The notes beneath the pieces were generated by a model. The model made no database searches. It saw nothing but the letters and a program-made list of their open reading frames with translations, and was not told where the DNA came from. Of a stretch of DNA of 64,000 nucleotides, positions 60,549-64,000 are shown in pieces. The stretch comes from Legionella anisa. GTDB lineage: Bacteria > Pseudomonadota > Gammaproteobacteria > Legionellales > Legionellaceae. The first letter of the stretch is position 1. Each line of letters starts with the position of its first letter. The DNA is taken from the NCBI RefSeq assembly GCF_001467525.1, contig NZ_LNXS01000029.1, positions 314,330-378,329 on the forward strand, in the 5' to 3' direction. Position numbers and translations under genes: made by a program.

Positions 60549-61931
60549 TTATACCTCAACATCATGTGCTAATAGTCGCCTGTTCGCACGGAAATAAGTG
60601 GCAGGAGAGTATTCCAATAAATCAGAAAGTTTTTCCATATAAATACAAGCAAAGCGATCGACTTGATAGGCAAAATAACTTTCCTCCGCTCCAGCGCGAA
60701 AAATACGTTCCCATTTTGGATTAAAATAGGTTTGTTGTTCTTTTAACAATTTAGTAAGTTGTGCATCAATCCTACTGATTTGCGCCTGCAATTCTTGTAT
60801 TTCAAGGCTGTATTGTTTTGAACCTTCATCAATCATTTTTGTGTATAAATTGACGTATTGCTTTTCTAAATCCTTTTTTATTTCCATTGCTTCACTGATT
60901 TTTTTCTCTATAGGCATTGCCCGTGCTTGTGCAGCTATTTCTTCGCCGAGCTCTTCAACAACCAAAGCGGTTCGCCAATTGCAATCTTTTTTTAACCTTA
61001 AGATATCGCCATAGATGTGATCGCCAATATAAAGAATCTCATCGCCGCGGACATGCAAATCTTCGGTAAATTTTTTGGCATTACCACCTTGGTACACGCC
61101 TGGAACTATTGGTCCCATTGTATTCGTCATTGTTCCAATAGCAGGATGTATTGATAAAAAACGCAGATTATCGTAAAAAAAGCGTGGTTTATTGGCGAGT
61201 GTAATGACAAATTCAAATAAATTGATCCAGCTTTCACCTCTATTCAAAAAAGGGTTGATTGCATATTCCAATAATAGTTTTGTATAGGAATAATCGGAAT
61301 TTGTGAGAATAAATATTTTTTTGCCATGGTGAATGAAATGCTTCAAGCCCTCAACCAGTGCACGCTCCTTAATAACATAGGTAGGCAAATTTTTACTAAT
61401 AATTGTTTTTAAACTGCCGTCAGAATGAACTTTATCCACGCAAAATTGAACGTCTTGTGCGATGGTTTGATAACTGGGTATTTCCTCAGGATACAATGAA
61501 TCCTTTAAATCAACTAATTGACCATAGAGAACACAGAAAGCAATCGAAAAAGCTGTATCTATAGCCATGTAGTTAGAATCACCCAAATCAACATAAATAC
61601 TTCGATAAATTTTTTGCTGTTCCGCAAAATCAATCGGTTTTGTGCCATGATAGCTTTGGCGAATTGCACCATAACGACTTAACTTTAAAATATTGCCGTT
61701 TTTACTATCAATGACCAAACCACGAATCGCATCGTGATAATTAAAATTCAATTTTTTAATTTGTTCAGGATAATGTTTTACCTCTACCAACTGTTCTTTA
61801 ACGAGTTGGTAAACCAAAGACTCAAAATTCTCAGAATTATAACGAATCAAGGTATGATCCATGTCCAGACCAATCAACTTGATTTTTTTCATATTCAGAA
61901 TTCGGTTTACATAAACTTTATGTTCATTCAT
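60549..61931 (-). CDS. cN-II-type HAD 5'-nucleotidase
   Basis: 460 residues of the HAD-IG 5'-nucleotidase family, which hydrolyses purine nucleoside monophosphates. The nucleophile Asp lies in GLDMDHTLIRYNS. Motif II is in KIFILTNSDYSYTK. The acidic motif is in ILYIGDHIYGDIL. The N-terminus MNEHKVYVNRILN and most motifs agree with the L. pneumophila lpg0095 protein as I recall it, a structurally characterised cN-II homologue, so the longer start is kept. It is eukaryote-like. A helical coiled stretch (residues 340-410) follows the catalytic core. Confidence 0.9.
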   Translation of the reverse strand: MNEHKVYVNRILNMKKIKLIGLDMDHTLIRYNSENFESLVYQLVKEQLVEVKHYPEQIKKLNFNYHDAIRGLVIDSKNGNILKLSRYGAIRQSYHGTKPIDFAEQQKIYRSIYVDLGDSNYMAIDTAFSIAFCVLYGQLVDLKDSLYPEEIPSYQTIAQDVQFCVDKVHSDGSLKTIISKNLPTYVIKERALVEGLKHFIHHGKKIFILTNSDYSYTKLLLEYAINPFLNRGESWINLFEFVITLANKPRFFYDNLRFLSIHPAIGTMTNTMGPIVPGVYQGGNAKKFTEDLHVRGDEILYIGDHIYGDILRLKKDCNWRTALVVEELGEEIAAQARAMPIEKKISEAMEIKKDLEKQYVNLYTKMIDEGSKQYSLEIQELQAQISRIDAQLTKLLKEQQTYFNPKWERIFRAGAEESYFAYQVDRFACIYMEKLSDLLEYSPATYFRANRRLLAHDVEV

Positions 61932-61951
61932 TAGCCTAAAACCTTTATAAA

Positions 61952-61983
61952 GTAGCCTGGGTGCAGCGAAGCGTAACCCGGGA
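61952..61983. repeat. Single arm of a family A palindrome
   Basis: GTAGCCTGGGTGCAGCGAAG followed by GTAACCCGGG is one arm and centre of a family A unit; the right arm is missing. It lies upstream of the nucleotidase start and 55 bases beyond rpiA, between genes of the same direction. Probably a decayed or truncated copy. Confidence 0.7.
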
Positions 61984-62037
61984 ATACCGTAGTCGTCTAT
62001 ACGCCGATTAGCCGCGATTTATCTACATTCTATTAAT

Positions 62038-62688
62038 CTATTTCACGCGCTTCACACCATCCTGAGAAGCGAGCAAAATAATATCTGCTGCACGATGCGC
62101 AAATATCCCGTTTTCCACAACTCCGGTAATTCGATTAATGCGATCTTCCATATCCATAGGTTCATTGATTGTTAAATTGAACACATCAAGAATAATATTA
62201 CCATTATCAGTTATGAAACCTTCTCTATATTCAGGGTCACCACCTAATTGAACTAACTTCCGAGCAACCATACTTCGTGCCAGTGGAATCACCTCAACAG
62301 CAACTGGAAAATTTCCCAAATGATTTACAAACTTTGAATCATCCACAATACAAATAAATTTTTCTGCTACCTGGGCTACAATTTTTTCGCGGGTATGAGC
62401 ACCACCGCCTCCCTTAATCATTTCGCCATGCTCAGTCACTTCATCAGCACCATCAATATAAATCGGTAAATCTTGTACTGAGTTTAAATCAATAACAGGA
62501 ATACCTTCTTGCCGTAATAAAGCTTCTGTCGCTTTGGAACTCGATACGCACGCATCAATTCTATGCTTTATAGTAGCCAGTTCTTTAATAAAAAAATTTA
62601 CTGTAGATCCAGTACCTACACCAACCACCATATCGTCTTCGATGTATTGCAATGCAGCTTTTGCCGCTTTTATTTTTAATTCACTCAT
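62038..62688 (-). CDS. rpiA: Ribose-5-phosphate isomerase A
   Basis: Interconverts ribose-5-phosphate and ribulose-5-phosphate. 216 residues with [17 protein letters not shown], the catalytic region [20 protein letters not shown] (Asp, Glu, Lys) and [14 protein letters not shown]. Its start overlaps the rlmB stop by one base, so the last of three coupled genes. Confidence 0.96.
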   Translation of the reverse strand: MSELKIKAAKAALQYIEDDMVVGVGTGSTVNFFIKELATIKHRIDACVSSSKATEALLRQEGIPVIDLNSVQDLPIYIDGADEVTEHGEMIKGGGGAHTREKIVAQVAEKFICIVDDSKFVNHLGNFPVAVEVIPLARSMVARKLVQLGGDPEYREGFITDNGNIILDVFNLTINEPMDMEDRINRITGVVENGIFAHRAADIILLASQDGVKRVK

Positions 62689-63437
62689 TAAGAAGTACTC
62701 CCCTTTCTTTGCCTTACAATTTCATATAAAGAAACGCCGGTGGCAACAGAAACATTTAAACTGGCTACACTGCCTAACATAGGTAAAGAAAATAAACCGT
62801 CACAGTGTTCGCGTGTCAATCGACGCAATCCTTCACCTTCTGCTCCCATCACAATTGCGACATTTCCAGCACAATTTGTTTGATATAAGGAGCTGGTTGC
62901 CTCGCCAGCCGCACCATAGATCCAGACACCGTGCTCTTTTAAAAGTTCCATGCTACGTACTAAATTAGTTACTCTCGCCAAAGGCACCGACTCCGCTGCG
63001 CCACATGCAACCTTGCTTACTACAGGAGTAATGCTGGCACTTTTGTCTTTAGGGATCACCACAAAATCAACACCGGTTGCATCTGCAGTACGCAAGCATG
63101 CTCCTAAATTATGTGGGTCAGTGACTCCATCCAGGATGAGAATCAAAGCAGGTTGTTTACTGGACTCCAATAATGCAAGTAAATGAGATTGATTGTAATC
63201 GGGTAATGAAGATGCACTTGCTACCACGCCTTGATGCGCAAAATCCGCAAAGCGCTGGTTCATTTTTTGCATACTTAATTTTTCAATATTGATGTGTGCT
63301 TGCAGCGCTTTATCAATAATATCTTGCAGCCGTTTGTCCACCCGGTCTTCACTGATATAGAGTTTTTTAGTTACTCGATGCGGGTTAGTTAACAAAGCAG
63401 AAACCGCATGTACCCCATAGACATACTGCTCACTCAT
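62688..63437 (-). CDS. rlmB: 23S rRNA Gm2251 2'-O-methyltransferase
   Basis: SPOUT methyltransferase acting on the ribosome large subunit. It has an N-terminal RNA-binding domain ([15 protein letters not shown]), then [21 protein letters not shown] and the trefoil-knot site [19 protein letters not shown] with [14 protein letters not shown]. Length 249 residues. It overlaps rnr by 8 bases and rpiA by 1. Confidence 0.95.
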   Translation of the reverse strand: MSEQYVYGVHAVSALLTNPHRVTKKLYISEDRVDKRLQDIIDKALQAHINIEKLSMQKMNQRFADFAHQGVVASASSLPDYNQSHLLALLESSKQPALILILDGVTDPHNLGACLRTADATGVDFVVIPKDKSASITPVVSKVACGAAESVPLARVTNLVRSMELLKEHGVWIYGAAGEATSSLYQTNCAGNVAIVMGAEGEGLRRLTREHCDGLFSLPMLGSVASLNVSVATGVSLYEIVRQRKGSTS

Positions 63438-64000
63438 GACTGACTGCTTCCTCTACTGGCTCAAAATCAATTTTACGCTCATCTAAATCAACCCGGGCTA
63501 CCAAAACCGTCATTTTGTCTCCCAAATGATACACATGACCACCCCGCGCCCCAGTCAGACGATGTTTTACAGAGTCAAAAGTATAGTAATCATTTTTTAA
63601 AGAAGTAACATGGACCAAACCTTCAACATAAATGTCATCCAGTTCAACAAAAATTCCAAAACTGGTCACCGCAGAAATTCGCCCTTTGAAGACCTGCCCT
63701 AATTTATCTTGCATGTATTCACATTTTAACCAAGCGATTACTTCGCGTGTCGCCTCATCAGCACGACGCTCAGTCATAGATGAATGTTTCCCCAATCGAT
63801 TCATATCTTCGTGGGTATAACTAAATTCATAAACGGGTTGATTATCTAATAAATGACCTAGTGCACGATGAATTAACAAATCGGGGTAACGTCTGATAGG
63901 CGAAGTAAAATGAGTATAGGCAGAATAGGCAAGGCCAAAATGTCCTTCATTCGCTTCAATATAATGCGCTTGTTTCAGTGAACGGAGCATCACTGTTTCA
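63430..64000 (-). CDS. rnr: RNase R, C-terminal part (runs off the window)
   Basis: 3'-5' exoribonuclease. The visible part, about 190 residues, ends in the RNB catalytic domain (YAYTHFTSPIRRYPDLLIHR) and an S1 RNA-binding domain (GQVFKGRISAVTSFGIFVEL; VEGLVHVTSLKNDYY). The usual lysine-rich tail is short here (VEEAVSHE). The start lies beyond 64,000. It is the first gene of the rnr-rlmB-rpiA unit, as in many gammaproteobacteria for rnr-rlmB. Confidence 0.93.
   Translation of the reverse strand, partial: ETVMLRSLKQAHYIEANEGHFGLAYSAYTHFTSPIRRYPDLLIHRALGHLLDNQPVYEFSYTHEDMNRLGKHSSMTERRADEATREVIAWLKCEYMQDKLGQVFKGRISAVTSFGIFVELDDIYVEGLVHVTSLKNDYYTFDSVKHRLTGARGGHVYHLGDKMTVLVARVDLDERKIDFEPVEEAVSHE

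Noticed and set aside
1..64000. CRISPR arrays, tRNA and rRNA genes
   Set aside because: No regularly spaced direct repeats and no cloverleaf or rRNA sequence was recognised on either strand by reading.

Overview
The window reads as chromosomal DNA of a Legionella species that is probably not L. pneumophila. Four lines support this. The DNA is AT-rich and most genes are gammaproteobacterial housekeeping types. There is a DotI/IcmL-like protein. Several proteins look like Dot/Icm effectors: an ADP-ribosyltransferase-like protein, two Rab-like GTPases and an ankyrin plus kinase-like protein. Finally there is a chemosensory operon, which L. pneumophila lacks as far as I recall. The species is inferred from content only; no rRNA or tRNA gene was seen.

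Layout. 0-2.8 kb: mmsB and acs. 3.0-12.1 kb: a tightly overlapped purine operon purL-purM-purQ-purC-purF-purD-purN, in which PurQ carries a C-terminal double PurS-like extension and a broken purE tail abuts purN. 12.3-13.3 kb: an R-S-E type ADP-ribosyltransferase candidate. 13.6-16.2 kb: engB, a cytochrome c4, dsbA and a TVP38-family membrane protein. 16.4-17.3 kb: the first Rab-like GTPase. 17.5-20.5 kb: an ABC importer ATPase with a fused double permease. 20.8-22.0 kb: a candidate small RNA, an IcmL-like protein and a DUF3592 membrane protein. 22.1-26.7 kb: the glycine cleavage operon gcvT-gcvH-gcvPA-yciI-gcvPB.

27.2-35.8 kb holds the most unusual system. It is an eight-gene chemosensory operon, cheW-cheR-cheW-mcp-cheA-cheB-(REC+class III cyclase). 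Its gene content resembles the Wsp surface-sensing system, but the GGDEF output is replaced by a predicted adenylate cyclase. There is no separate CheY, CheZ or flagellar gene nearby, so the likely output is cAMP rather than motor control.

35.8-42.7 kb: secreted or exported enzymes (M42 peptidase, berberine-bridge-like FAD oxidase, GH5 glycosidase) together with kdsB and a histidine phosphatase. 43.0-47.7 kb: an accessory block with the ankyrin/kinase-like effector candidate divergent from a small HTH regulator across a perfect 23-bp palindrome, then an RMD1-family protein and a double GNAT. 48.1-55.0 kb: a FabF paralogue, an outer-membrane barrel, the second Rab-like GTPase (ending in a CaaX-like tetrapeptide), lpxD and polA. 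55.1-58.2 kb: a phosphorelay cluster of three receiver-only proteins and a PAS histidine kinase. 58.4-64 kb: a threonine/serine dehydratase-like enzyme, a tiny lipoprotein, an APH-family kinase, a cN-II type nucleotidase and the rnr-rlmB-rpiA operon, with rnr running off the window.

Four families of short palindromic or inverted-repeat elements are scattered through the window. One (family A) sits mostly between convergent genes. Another (family C) is present as two nearly identical 124-bp copies.
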